NCBI GenBank assembly: GCA_000403275.2
Contig: KE159601.1
Coordinates: forward strand, 186,001-250,000
DNA length: 64,000 nucleotides
Direction: 5' to 3'
DNA from: Lachnospiraceae bacterium 28-4
Lineage (GTDB): Bacteria; Bacillota; Clostridia; Lachnospirales; Lachnospiraceae
The notes below the pieces were generated by a model that did not search any database, was not told where the DNA came from, and worked only from the letters and a program-made list of their open reading frames with translations. The position numbers and the translations under genes were made by a program. Shown here piece after piece: positions 37,572 through 46,360 of the stretch. Position 1 is the stretch's first letter; the number at the start of each line of letters is the position of its first letter.

Positions 37572-38165
37572 TTATCGCACCAATCGGAATGCCCGGTAAT
37601 AATTATCTTCCGGATATTCATTAAATATGATTAGCTCCTGTTCAGTGTAAGTACCCGGATAGAATAATACCATTGGTACACTGGCAAAAGTCTGGGGCAT
37701 ATTGTAGAGAATTTTGTTAAACACTTCCGGAGCTTGCAACAATGGGAAGCACTTTCCCACACCAGTCAGAAACACGACAGCATTCTCTGATGTATTCTCT
37801 GCAATATATTTTACTAGCAGGTTTTCCTTGTCAGTAATTTTTAGCGTATGCTGGATTGCGTCCTGCAATTTCTTAATGCCACGCTTTTCTTCCTGTGCGT
37901 AACACTTTTCCATAAAGTTCTTGCTCTGTAGATGTTCTATGATTAAATCGTACAGATCATATACCACCAACTCAAAACCATCTGTTCCTTTGATGTTCTT
38001 ATTTTTCAAATAGAAAATTCGATTTCTTACTGTCAGTTCATCCTCCGGTGCATAATCAAATACCCAATAATTGACCTCATTTGCTTTTCCCTTTGTCTGT
38101 CTGAAAGATGGTTTCTTTATCAGCACTTCCATCTGATCTAATCGTTCTTCTATATTTGTCATCAT
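37572..38165 (-). CDS. brxB: BREX protein BrxB (DUF1788)
   Basis: A 197-residue BrxB of the DUF1788 family, required for type 1 BREX; biochemical role not known. Typical features are the NYWVFDYAPEDELTVRNRI segment, VVYDLYDLIIEHL, and the end VPMVLFYPGTYTEQEL...NYYRAFRLV. Its ATGATG start overlaps the brxA stop by four bases, showing translational coupling. Confidence 0.94.
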   Translation of the reverse strand: MMTNIEERLDQMEVLIKKPSFRQTKGKANEVNYWVFDYAPEDELTVRNRIFYLKNKNIKGTDGFELVVYDLYDLIIEHLQSKNFMEKCYAQEEKRGIKKLQDAIQHTLKITDKENLLVKYIAENTSENAVVFLTGVGKCFPLLQAPEVFNKILYNMPQTFASVPMVLFYPGTYTEQELIIFNEYPEDNYYRAFRLVR

Positions 38166-38764
38166 CTTACCCCCGAAAGAGCTTTTATTATCTGCTCCAT
38201 ATCATTGTCAATAAGCCATCTTTCCATATCCGGTTCCATTATCGGTTTAAAGATTTTTCTGACATCCTTACCCTTGTCTGTCACACCTGCCTCAAATAAA
38301 AATGTCTTGTAATTCTTTCCCAATCTCGCAAATGTAGCATCTGTCCATCCAGCTACTTTCTCACTCTGTAACTTCTTGTCCTTAAAGAAAATATTTAAAT
38401 CACTTGGCTTATACTCATTGCTTCCAATGATCATTTTCTCTCGTATTACCTCATACACAAAATCAAAAAATAAAGTGTCATTCACCATAATAGCTGCAAG
38501 ATTAAAAATCTTTTGTGTCGATACATCTCCGTCTAAAAACACTGGATAGAAACTATCCCCTATCGCTTTTATTCTTGACGATACCGTATTAAAAATCTGT
38601 GTAGCTCTCTCTGGGGTAGATGCCGCAAATATATTTTCATTTCTGCATAACTCTTTAATTTCTTCAAATCTCTTTCCTTCAGATAGCAGCTTTACCTCAT
38701 TACGAAATTCCATAAACCAAAAAGAATGCTTTACTGCTCCAGCACTATATTCTTTTCTTTCCAT
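38162..38764 (-). CDS. brxA: BREX protein BrxA (DUF1819)
   Basis: A 200-residue BrxA of the DUF1819 (NusB-like, DNA-binding) family, first core gene of the BREX operon. Recognisable features are the YSAGAVKHSFWFMEFRNEV start and the FKDKKLQSEKVAGWTDATFA and GKNYKTFLFEAG segments. I chose the ATG at 38764, spaced 11 bases from AAAGG; an in-frame GTG at 38776 has no site. It follows the XRE regulator by 19 bases. Confidence 0.94.
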   Translation of the reverse strand: MERKEYSAGAVKHSFWFMEFRNEVKLLSEGKRFEEIKELCRNENIFAASTPERATQIFNTVSSRIKAIGDSFYPVFLDGDVSTQKIFNLAAIMVNDTLFFDFVYEVIREKMIIGSNEYKPSDLNIFFKDKKLQSEKVAGWTDATFARLGKNYKTFLFEAGVTDKGKDVRKIFKPIMEPDMERWLIDNDMEQIIKALSGVR

Positions 38765-38783
38765 GTGTATTTGCACCTTTCCA

Positions 38784-39020
38784 TTATGATTCTATACTCT
38801 TATCTATTCCATAATCCGGACTCGGTACAATATCTAAAATATCATCTACTGTACAATTCATTTTCCGGCATATTTTTACAATTACATCCATTGATACATT
38901 TTCATTACGTGACAGCTTTGCAAGCGTACCCTCACTGATACCTACCTGCTTACGAAACTCTGTCTTTTTCATCCCTTTATCAATCAGCATCTTAAATAAC
39001 TTGTTATAACAAATATCCAA
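38784..39020 (-). CDS. XRE-type regulator at the head of the BREX operon
   Basis: A 78-residue helix-turn-helix protein (FKMLIDKGMKKTEFRKQVGI, then SEGTLAKLSRNENVSMDVIV) of the small Cro/CI type. It starts with TTG after AGAGGAG. Sitting directly upstream of brxA in the same direction, it is probably the operon's autoregulator. It replaces the WYL-type BrxR found in some other BREX loci. Confidence 0.85.
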   Translation of the reverse strand: MDICYNKLFKMLIDKGMKKTEFRKQVGISEGTLAKLSRNENVSMDVIVKICRKMNCTVDDILDIVPSPDYGIDKSIES

Positions 39021-39105
39021 TTTTCTTCTCCTCTAAACCTATAAACTCCCCAAGCAAAATTCCATAGCTTTCTTTTCGCAAAAAGCAAACACTCCAATAT
39101 TATAA

Positions 39106-39116
39106 ATTATATCACA
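39106..39116 (-). promoter_or_regulatory. Putative BREX operon promoter (extended -10)
   Basis: TGTGATATAAT on the minus strand forms an extended -10 box about 85 bases before the XRE start; the -35 region is weak. The region 39117-39377 is otherwise AT-rich with no gene that I can support. Confidence 0.5.
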
Positions 39117-39377
39117 TACTCCCTAATAATGACATAAAAATATGCAAGTTCTCATAGTTTTCTTCATATTCTTATATTGCAACATTGCTTGTCTATTTTA
39201 ACTTCTCAATTAAACAATTTAAAAATACCGGGATTTCCAAGTGAAACAGCAAATAACTCCCTATTCCTGTTTATTCTATAAAGTCATATGTACTTTTCTG
39301 CATCGGACGCCCTCACTTAAATCATAATTAATACATAATATTCTTTTTCTAATGACAAACCTGCATATATAATAAAA

Positions 39378-39413
39378 AGTAGCAAGAACCTTTTATTTTG
39401 TTCTTGCCACTCT
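39378..39413 (-). terminator. tnpV terminator
   Basis: GGCAAGAAC and GTTCTTGC arms (minus strand) separated by about 10 bases and followed by TACTTTTTATT, located just after the tnpV stop. It separates the mobilisation genes from the BREX operon. Confidence 0.8.
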
Positions 39414-39555
39414 TTGTTCATAAGCAATAAATGATTTCTTCTCTTACAATCTCCTCTGCCCTCGCCCTAATGCTATTCATTCTCTGTACCCAAAGCATCT
39501 GATTCTGTGCCTTTAACTGCTCCGTCACTCCCTCCCGCTTTGCCATCTGCTCCAC

Positions 39556-40840
39556 TAGTATAATATCTTTTTAATAGCTCGACTATATTTAAGACCTGTG
39601 CTATAATGTCTTTATAAAAATTTTGGAGGACATTTTCATGGGCAAAAAAGCATCATCAATCGAACTTAGCAATGAAGAAAGAGAATATCTGGAACTTCAA
39701 ACTCGTGCCAGAACAATTCAAGCTCAAACCGTTACAAGAGCGCGAATTTTATTATTACGTGCGGATGCCATGTCAATAGATGCGATTGCTGATAAAGTAG
39801 GTCTCAACCGCTGCAGCGTCATGCTCTGCCTTAAAAAGTTTAAAGAAGGAGGCATTGAAAACGCACTCTTTGATGCTCCCGGCCGTGGAAGAAATGCTGA
39901 GATTACAGACGAAGAAAAAGCCTGGATCATTAACACCGCGTGCCAGAAGCCAGTTGATTTTGGATATGCTGCCGAAACCTGGACTTATGCAGGGCTGACC
40001 TCACATATTAATAAAACTGCTGAAGCAGCTGGATACACAAGACTTTCCACCATTCATAAAAGTACAGTAAATACGATTCTTGACGAGGCAGACATAAAAC
40101 CACATAAAATAACTTATTATTGTGAGAACAGAGATCCTGATTTTGATTCCAAAATGCATAATGTACTGCTTGTGTATAAGCAGCTTGAAATGCAGTTTAA
40201 CGAATCCGGAGAACTTATTGTATCTGATGATTCACCCGTACATGTGCTGTCTTATGATGAAAAGCCTGGAATACAGGCTGTTGCAACAACATCGGATGAT
40301 TTAATGCCGGACGAAAGGCATCAGGCCATCAGTAGGGATTACGAATACAAACGTTTAGGTACTCTTTCATTATTAGCTGCAATCGATCTCCAAACAGGAG
40401 AAGCGATTCCGCTTGTAAGAGACAGGCACAGCAGCAGGGAATACATAGAATTTTTAAAGCTGTTAGACGACAAGTACCAAAAGGGAGACAAAATCCGCAT
40501 AGTACTCGATAATCTTAAAGTTCATACATCGGAGGCAACCAGAAAATACCTGGCAACCGTACCAGGAAGATTCGAATTTGTATTCACTCCCAAACATGGA
40601 TCATGGCTTAATATGGTTGAAGGTTTCTTCAGCAAGATGACTCGTCAGATGCTTAAAGGCATCCGTGTCAAATCTAAGGAGGAACTTACTAATCGCATCT
40701 ACAACTATTTTGCAGAAATAAACGAAGAACCGATTGTGTTCCACTGGAAATATAAACTTGATGACATTGATGTATCGGAAGAAATCATTGTTGATACTCT
40801 GCCTGTCAAAAAGTCGATTTAATTAAAAGATGAAATACTA
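39556..40840 (+). mobile_element. IS630-family insertion sequence
   Basis: About 1.28 kb, inserted at CTAG with TA duplicated on each side (CTAG at 39555-39558 and 40838-40841), the known IS630 preference. The ends are imperfect inverted repeats: GTATAATATCTTTTTAATAG on the left, GTATTTCATCTTTTAATTAA on the right (complement). It carries one intact transposase gene and disrupts tnpV. Confidence 0.92.
39638..40822 (+). CDS. IS630 family DDE transposase
   Basis: A 394-residue transposase. N-terminal helix-turn-helix DNA-binding sequence (ADKVGLNRCSVMLCLKKFKE) is followed by the DDE domain: Asp in VLSYDEKPGIQA, Asp in RIVLDNLKVHTS and Glu in HGSWLNMVEGFFSKM. The ATG at 39638 follows GGAGG; the upstream in-frame start at 39623 overlaps that site and is not preferred. 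It appears intact and so the element may still be active. Confidence 0.94.
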   Translation: MGKKASSIELSNEEREYLELQTRARTIQAQTVTRARILLLRADAMSIDAIADKVGLNRCSVMLCLKKFKEGGIENALFDAPGRGRNAEITDEEKAWIINTACQKPVDFGYAAETWTYAGLTSHINKTAEAAGYTRLSTIHKSTVNTILDEADIKPHKITYYCENRDPDFDSKMHNVLLVYKQLEMQFNESGELIVSDDSPVHVLSYDEKPGIQAVATTSDDLMPDERHQAISRDYEYKRLGTLSLLAAIDLQTGEAIPLVRDRHSSREYIEFLKLLDDKYQKGDKIRIVLDNLKVHTSEATRKYLATVPGRFEFVFTPKHGSWLNMVEGFFSKMTRQMLKGIRVKSKEELTNRIYNYFAEINEEPIVFHWKYKLDDIDVSEEIIVDTLPVKKSI

Positions 40841-41070
40841 GCAAATCAAATCTTTCCTCTGCCTGTTCCTGTATCATCAACAAATGTTTCTTCAATTCGC
40901 CCAATAACAGTAATCCCGAATAAATACCTCTCCTATGATTCTCCAAATGGGATTTCCTCATCAGTCCAAATTTCCTCAACTCTCCCTCCGGCTCCGGATC
41001 AGGAATTAAGTTCGGAATCAAATAATCTCCACATTTTTCATATGTTAAATTCATAATACTGTCCTCTTTC

Positions 41071-42465
41071 TTATAAGCTAATATCATGCTTTTTAATAGT
41101 TTTTTCTTTTTCCTGCGTATCTCTCTCAAACCCTAAATACTGCCTTATGTTCTTCAACTGCTTATCCGTTTCCATTGCCTCCTTTTCTGCTGTCTGGTAT
41201 GTTTTCTTCAACTTTGCTTTTTGCACTGTCATTGCATCATATTCCACCTGCATCTTTTCCACATCTAGTGAAGCAGTCTTTATCCCATATCGCTTCAACA
41301 TATTTTCAGCGCCGCCAAAGAGAATAATCTGTGTTTCATGACTCCGGAAATAGGCATCCTGATCCTTCGCTTTCTCATATCCCCTCTGGTATTTTCTGTT
41401 TGCCATATACTGTTTTGCGTATTTTAGGATTTCTGCTTTGGCTTTCATCTCATGCTCCAAATCCACAATCGCACTTCGTGCTGCTTTTGCTGTAGCATTT
41501 CTCTCTGATATTTTCTGTTTCAGTTCCTCTACCGAACCGCCCTCTGCATAACTCGCCGCAGCAATCTTTAAATTCTGTATATCCGCCCAATGCTTTAGCG
41601 CACCATTTTCTTGAAACTTCCCCTTGTCCGTATCAATCAAAGTCCGCTTTGCATCCGGTCGCTCTGGAAAGGGAAATTTCCTTTTTACAGGGAATCTTTC
41701 CTGTGCCTTTACACGTTTTTCGATTCTCTCTCTGATTAATTCTTTCGTATATCCCACACCGAAATTCTTTTCACTGACACGTGTAAAACGTGTCTGCCCT
41801 GAAGCAGAAAAAAATAAATATTTCAGCGCATTGTCTCCAAAAGTTTCCCCTTTTACCTCATATTCTTTTGTCTGCATCCGGCTGATAAAATCTTCATAGC
41901 TGTGTGCTTCACGAATAGCATTGTCCATATCAGATTTCATCCGCGCTTTCCAAGAAGTTCCCGCCTCTGCCATCTGCCACTCATAATGTGTCTTTCCTTT
42001 TTGTCCCGATGGAATAATGACCGACAATCCATGTTCCCTGCACAGTTCGTCTGACAAATTCCGTATCTGCCTGTATGTACGCTTACAGTCATTGTATTTT
42101 TTATGTTCCACATTATCAACCGCACAGAAAATGATATGATTATGACAGTGTTCCTTGTCTACATGCGTTGCAATGACATAACTGTATTTATTTTCTAACA
42201 GCTTGTCCGCAAGCTCTATCCCTACCTGATGAGCCGTATCAAAATCCACTTCTCCCGGCGCAAATGACTGAATCAGGTGGAATGCCTGTTTATTCCCAAC
42301 ACCGGAAGATTTTGATAACGCATCCATGAAATCATAATGCGCTGTCTCTATCCCACAGGCAAACGAATCTATCAAAATCTGTCCGTCAGTTTTCTCCGGA
42401 TTGCAGATATATTTTAATGCTTTCTGTACGGTTGCTTTGACAGCATGGATTCGTGTGTACGCCAT
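41071..42465 (-). CDS. MOBP-type relaxase / mobilisation nuclease
   Basis: A 464-residue relaxase that would nick the element's oriT and pilot the strand in conjugative mobilisation. The N-terminal domain has the metal-binding HVDKEHCHNH motif at residues 101-110, and the catalytic Tyr is expected near the N-terminus (for example the Tyr in KYICNPEK). The C-terminal half is charged coiled coil. The start lies inside the mobC gene by about 50 bases, and tnpV follows. No coupling protein is present, so a helper is needed. Confidence 0.9.
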   Translation of the reverse strand: MAYTRIHAVKATVQKALKYICNPEKTDGQILIDSFACGIETAHYDFMDALSKSSGVGNKQAFHLIQSFAPGEVDFDTAHQVGIELADKLLENKYSYVIATHVDKEHCHNHIIFCAVDNVEHKKYNDCKRTYRQIRNLSDELCREHGLSVIIPSGQKGKTHYEWQMAEAGTSWKARMKSDMDNAIREAHSYEDFISRMQTKEYEVKGETFGDNALKYLFFSASGQTRFTRVSEKNFGVGYTKELIRERIEKRVKAQERFPVKRKFPFPERPDAKRTLIDTDKGKFQENGALKHWADIQNLKIAAASYAEGGSVEELKQKISERNATAKAARSAIVDLEHEMKAKAEILKYAKQYMANRKYQRGYEKAKDQDAYFRSHETQIILFGGAENMLKRYGIKTASLDVEKMQVEYDAMTVQKAKLKKTYQTAEKEAMETDKQLKNIRQYLGFERDTQEKEKTIKKHDISL

Positions 42466-42755
42466 ACCTGTTTTATCAGCTCCTTTACTTCTTCCATATC
42501 TTCTCGATAAATATTACCTGTAGAACTTACCCTTGCCGCTATCTGGTTCAAGCTTTTGCTGATTCTGCTTAGATTGACATTGTAGACATGCAGTTCCGAG
42601 TAATCTACAAAATAAGTATATCCGTATAAAATTAAATGTCGAAGATAATCGTTTTTGTTCCTATATTCTGCATTTTTACACTTGGTATCTAAAATATACT
42701 TTTCATCATCACTCAACCGTAAAATAAGCTGATTGCTTCGTTTTCGTTTTTCCAT
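42414..42755 (-). CDS. MobC-like relaxosome protein
   Basis: A 113-residue protein of the bacterial mobilisation MobC family: RKRSNQLILRLSDDEKYILD at the start (ribbon-helix-helix style), then LSRISKSLNQIAARVSSTGN, the signature of MobC. It assists the relaxase at oriT. The ATG at 42755 follows GGAGG. It overlaps the relaxase start, implying coupled translation. Confidence 0.88.
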   Translation of the reverse strand: MEKRKRSNQLILRLSDDEKYILDTKCKNAEYRNKNDYLRHLILYGYTYFVDYSELHVYNVNLSRISKSLNQIAARVSSTGNIYREDMEEVKELIKQVWRTHESMLSKQPYRKH

Positions 42756-42842
42756 TCTCAACCTCCATTATTTTATTGACTAAAAATTGATACTATTGTT
42801 TTCTTGCTCTGCATTCCGTTCTATATGCATTTCATAAGGGGT

Positions 42843-42923
42843 TAGGGGATTTTTCCCCTACAAGCGGATTGGATATCCATTTTGCAAACGTGTAAATGGT
42901 GCAAAATCGTCATTTGGATATCC
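42843..42923. other. Candidate oriT region upstream of mobC
   Basis: The 378-base gap (42756-43133) next to the relaxosome genes holds a hairpin TAGGGGA/TCCCCTA (42843-42860). It also holds a larger imperfect inverted repeat between GGATATCCA (42871) and TTTGGATATCC (42913-42923), with internal TTTTGCA/TGCAAAA. Inverted repeats beside mobC-relaxase genes are typical of oriT. The nick site is not identifiable by eye. Confidence 0.5.
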
Positions 42924-43133
42924 GAATCCAGTGCTTGATATTCTACTTTTTAGCAAATTTTCCAAGAGTCATTACTGCATATTTTCTATCACTGCGCCTG
43001 CGCTTCATTTTTTGTACACAGAAAAGCTTCTGCCATCCTGCTCCTAATACGGTTCCCAATTGGCACCCAAAATCACTTTACCCCATTAATCGGGTGCCAA
43101 CTCGGTACCATTTACGCTCTATTCTTTTGCAAT

Positions 43134-43535
43134 CTACTCTCCCATTGAAAAAGCAAAATCCAACATATCTTCTGCAATCTCCTCTTCCTGCTCCGGTTTG
43201 GATACTTGCGTTTCATCAAGTCTTTGTTCTGCACCTTGAAAAACAGCTTTGTCGGCAAAATAATTGGTTATGCCCTCCAACACAACTCCCGCAACCTTAT
43301 TTGCAAAGGCGCTAAATTCATTAGTTGAATCTTTATGCAATTCTCCTAAAAATCGTTTTCTCTCCGCATTTTGAGCATTATTTTGCCTATCTATCACTGC
43401 AATAAGCGCATCCGCAAGTACTTTTCCATAAGAACCATCCCTGCGGTTCAACCCATGCAGATATTCCCATGCCCTGCGCTGGTTCTCATCTTCCATGCAA
43501 AATTTTACATTGGTACAGCGATATGTTCCTCTCAT
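43134..43535 (-). CDS. ParR-like partner of the ParM protein
   Basis: A 133-residue protein following parM by 60 bases. MRGTYRCTNVKFCMEDENQR and RRAWEYLHGLNRRDGSYGKV resemble the ribbon-helix-helix N-terminus of ParR-type adaptors; the C-terminus is acidic. I chose the ATG at 43535 after AGGAAAGG. In type II partition systems ParR binds parC DNA and seeds ParM filaments. Family recognition is by pattern and position only. Confidence 0.6.
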   Translation of the reverse strand: MRGTYRCTNVKFCMEDENQRRAWEYLHGLNRRDGSYGKVLADALIAVIDRQNNAQNAERKRFLGELHKDSTNEFSAFANKVAGVVLEGITNYFADKAVFQGAEQRLDETQVSKPEQEEEIAEDMLDFAFSMGE

Positions 43536-43595
43536 AAAACTTATTCCTTTCCTAAAACTCAATCTATGTCTTATCGGATATGGAAACAGTGCTGT

Positions 43596-44513
43596 CTATC
43601 TGCGTAATTTCTTCTCCGCCAAAGTCTCATATCCCTTTGCATTGGCGCAAATATCCGTAATAAAAGTCACTCCTGCCTTCTCCGCTAAATCCGAATAATT
43701 TCGGAGCAGACAGCCGCCTCCGCCAATCACATACAGATGTACCAACCCTTCCTTATATCCATAATCCACCAAACGCCTTCTGATATTTTCTGTATACCTC
43801 GTTGCAATATGTTCTACTTTCTTAGCGGTACTATCTGTTCTTTCCTGTAAACCGTTCCGAAGAAGCGGTTCTATCAGCATTTCAGGAATATCCTCTCCGT
43901 TTTCTTTTGATAATTCTTTCTGTATCTCTTTCATACAGATGCCCACACCAAATTTGTCCGTCACAAGGCTCTTTTCCAACGGTTTATTGTCAACAATCTG
44001 CATAACATTCATAGTCCCGTTTCCAATGTCCGCCAGCATATTCATTCTCTGCATTGCTCCTAAATTAACAACAGCCGCAAATCCCTGTGGAAATATTTCT
44101 ACGCCGCACAAATGCACATGATATCTCTCTTTTCGGAACTCAAAATGCAGTTCCTGTTCTTTCATCAAATAGCGCTTAAAGTCTGCTCCCTGACTTTTCA
44201 TCCATGCAAGTGGAAGTCCAACTGCCAATATCACATTTGCCTCATGAAGTCCTCTGAACTTCAATTCCTCCGCAAATGCCGCCAGTGTCAGAATATAAAA
44301 GGCTTCGGAATCTGTTTTATTCCCCTGATATACCAAGTGCGACTCTCCAATTACATAAAACTTACTCTTATATTTCACAAAATTCTTACTGACAATCGGC
44401 TCTTCCTCCATACATTCCACGCCTGTCCGGAATACCCTGTGTGCGGTCTTCATATTTCCATATCCATGATCCACACCGACAATTATTCTTGTATTGCTGT
44501 TAAATTTCTGCAT
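43596..44513 (-). CDS. ParM/StbA-like actin-family segregation protein
   Basis: A 305-residue actin-fold ATPase. Phosphate 1 loop VGVDHGYGNMKTA is near residue 13, phosphate 2 MLADIGNGTMNVMQI near residue 160, and the adenosine-loop-like LYVIGGGGCLLRNY near residue 265. It would form filaments that segregate DNA. It sits between the integrase and relaxase genes of an integrated element, suggesting a replicating circular stage or plasmid ancestry. The start follows GGAGGAC. Confidence 0.88.
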   Translation of the reverse strand: MQKFNSNTRIIVGVDHGYGNMKTAHRVFRTGVECMEEEPIVSKNFVKYKSKFYVIGESHLVYQGNKTDSEAFYILTLAAFAEELKFRGLHEANVILAVGLPLAWMKSQGADFKRYLMKEQELHFEFRKERYHVHLCGVEIFPQGFAAVVNLGAMQRMNMLADIGNGTMNVMQIVDNKPLEKSLVTDKFGVGICMKEIQKELSKENGEDIPEMLIEPLLRNGLQERTDSTAKKVEHIATRYTENIRRRLVDYGYKEGLVHLYVIGGGGCLLRNYSDLAEKAGVTFITDICANAKGYETLAEKKLRR

Positions 44514-44680
44514 ATAGCTTGTCCTCCTGATTTTTTATATCTTTTCTATAAATATTTTTCATCTATCTTTCCATTGCAAAATAAATCTCCATAATACATA
44601 AAAATCTCTTTTGCTCAAGACAAGCCTCTGCTATAATAAATTTGCAAGATTTACATAGAAAGGCTTATCCTTTTTATGTC

Positions 44681-44712
44681 GCAGATTAAATTGTTCCACC
44701 AATTTAATCTGC
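44681..44712. terminator. 13-bp perfect inverted repeat at the integrase stop
   Basis: GCAGATTAAATTG (44681-44693) and CAATTTAATCTGC (44700-44712) flank a six-base loop. The integrase stop codon TAA lies in one arm. No T-run follows immediately, so it may protect the 3' end of the transcript or weakly terminate it. Confidence 0.55.
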
Positions 44713-45813
44713 ATCCAAAATGTCCCTGTTTCCGGCAGGGGCATTTTCATTTGATGCCTCATTCCTCTTCCGGTTCAGCATATCCGCAACTTTCTTCTGC
44801 TCGTTGGGATATAAATGCCCATATGTATTCAGGGTAATCTTGATATCCTTGTGTCCCATGCGTTCCTTGATGACCATAGGCGCTACTCCCTGATGCGCTA
44901 GATACGCACATGCGGAATGTCTTAGATCATGCACCCTGATTCTTTTTACTCCCGATTTCTGAATGTGTCTTATCATCTTATGCTGCACAGCTTCACATAC
45001 AATGGGGAAAAGCCTTTCGCTGTCGGGAAATTCACACAGTTTATCACAATACGCCTTGATTTCCTGCGTCAAAAATTCGGGAATATCTATTGTTCGGACT
45101 GACTGTTCCGTCTTAGGCGTTGTGATGACATCTTTTCCCCCTGTACGGTAATAAGTTTTTGAAATGGATATTTTGTTCTCCTGAAAATTTACGTCACTTT
45201 TTAATAACGCAAGTAATTCTCCAATGCGCATACCCGTCCAGAATAAAATTTCAAACAGCACATAATATCTGCTTCCCACTTCAATCGTATTAATGAACTG
45301 CTGGTACTCCTCATAAGTCCAGAAATCCATTTTATCCGCATCTGACTTCCCCATTTTCTTTACTTTCTTGCAGGGATTGTTTGTCAGGTTGTAGATATTG
45401 GAAGCATGGATAAATAACGCTGTCATCTGATTCTGAAGCATCCGCAGATATGTCTGCGAATATCCAGCCTCCCGCATTTTGTTCTGCCACTGGATAATGT
45501 CTGCCGGTGTAATTTCATTCATGGACTTATTTTCAAAGTACGGAAGGATATGCCGTTCAATCATATATCTCTTATTTTTGATTGACCGTTCCTTTAACTC
45601 TCCCTGCTTATCCCTGAAATAAGTCTCAACAAAAGCTCCCACTTTCATATTCATGTCTGCTTCTGTTGTCTGCATAAACTGTTCCTCATACTCTTTCGCC
45701 TCCCTCTTTGTTTTGAAACCTCTTTTGCACTCTTGTTTCTGTCTGCCCGTCCAATCATTGTAACGGAACATACAATACCATGTTCCCCTCTGCTCATCTT
45801 TATAGACTGACAT
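44704..45813 (-). CDS. int: Tyrosine integrase of the tuf-inserted element
   Basis: A 369-residue tyrosine recombinase of ICE/phage type. The N-terminal AP2-like arm-binding domain (GTWYCMFRYNDWTGRQKQEC) and SAM-like core-binding domain precede a catalytic domain with Arg196 in FWTGMRIGELL, HDLRHS and GHKDIKITLNTYGHL (His and nucleophilic Tyr). It is the best candidate for integration at the 31-bp tuf site; its gene lies about 2 kb inside the right end. Confidence 0.94.
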   Translation of the reverse strand: MSVYKDEQRGTWYCMFRYNDWTGRQKQECKRGFKTKREAKEYEEQFMQTTEADMNMKVGAFVETYFRDKQGELKERSIKNKRYMIERHILPYFENKSMNEITPADIIQWQNKMREAGYSQTYLRMLQNQMTALFIHASNIYNLTNNPCKKVKKMGKSDADKMDFWTYEEYQQFINTIEVGSRYYVLFEILFWTGMRIGELLALLKSDVNFQENKISISKTYYRTGGKDVITTPKTEQSVRTIDIPEFLTQEIKAYCDKLCEFPDSERLFPIVCEAVQHKMIRHIQKSGVKRIRVHDLRHSACAYLAHQGVAPMVIKERMGHKDIKITLNTYGHLYPNEQKKVADMLNRKRNEASNENAPAGNRDILDAD

Positions 45814-45939
45814 AAAATCTCCTTTCCTCTCAGGACAGTCTGCGGCTTATCATAAAATCAAGCCTACAGTACCGCCCCTAAATTTGCTTTTTGTTTCAGC
45901 CGCATATCCTGTATATCTGAATATTGTGCCGACCGTCTG

Positions 45940-46137
45940 TTACGCTGTTGTCACTCCGCTTTGATACCCGTAAAACTTCTTGTCCCAATATGCTCTGGGA
46001 ATCTTGCCTGACACGACAATATAGCCGTTATCTTCTAGTTCCTTGTTCAACTGCCTGATAATCTTATATGCGTGTCCTTTAGAAACGCCAAGCATATCAA
46101 CGACATCCTGTGCCGTTACCATATAATTGTTATTCAT
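45940..46137 (-). CDS. Excisionase-like helix-turn-helix protein
   Basis: A 65-residue protein (MVTAQDVVDMLGVSKGHAYK, then IIRQLNKELEDNGYIVVSGK) of the small MerR-like/excisionase fold often found next to the integrase in clostridial integrative elements. It starts after AGGAGGGAGG. It precedes int by 127 bases in the same direction and is probably a recombination directionality factor or regulator of it. Confidence 0.8.
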   Translation of the reverse strand: MNNNYMVTAQDVVDMLGVSKGHAYKIIRQLNKELEDNGYIVVSGKIPRAYWDKKFYGYQSGVTTA

Positions 46138-46169
46138 CTACCTCCCTCCTCCTGCACTGACGCTGTATA

Positions 46170-46251
46170 TTGTCAAGTTTTTATTCTTAGCATGCATTTT
46201 ATCTTGACTTATTCTCCATGATAAAACATCACCGGATATTTGTCAAGATAA
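46170..46251. promoter_or_regulatory. Divergent regulatory region with inverted TTATCTTGAC repeats
   Basis: TTATCTTGAC (46199-46208) and its complement GTCAAGATAA (46242-46251) form a spaced inverted repeat. Related TTGTCAAG (46171-46178) and TATCTTGTGATAG (near 46270) lie beside it. They sit between the excisionase-like gene and the divergent DUF6076 gene and look like operators for a shared regulator. Confidence 0.55.
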
Positions 46252-46360
46252 TTTTATTGATTTCTTTTTTATCTTGTGATAGTATTGTATCTATAAGAAA
46301 AGAAATGAGTTTCAGAGAGACTATTTTACGCCGTTCAGCTGATAGAAAGGAATTTTAAGT

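Larger units (their letters stand above)
39418..41054 (-). pseudogene. tnpV: TnpV family protein gene interrupted by IS630-family element
   Basis: The 5' part (40842-41054) encodes MNLTYEKCGDYLIPNLIPDP ... QEQAEERFDLLV, and the 3' part (39418-39555) encodes EQMAKREGVTEQLKAQNQML ... EEIVREEIIYCL. Together they give a normal ~116-residue TnpV, a small protein common on clostridial transposons and of unclear role. The two halves join in frame at the CTAG target. It lies just downstream of the relaxase gene with GAGGAC as ribosome site. Confidence 0.9.

Noticed and set aside
37433-37621. 62-codon frame between brxB and brxC
   Set aside because: It overlaps both genes and reads through two hairpins. 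No ribosome site or family was seen.
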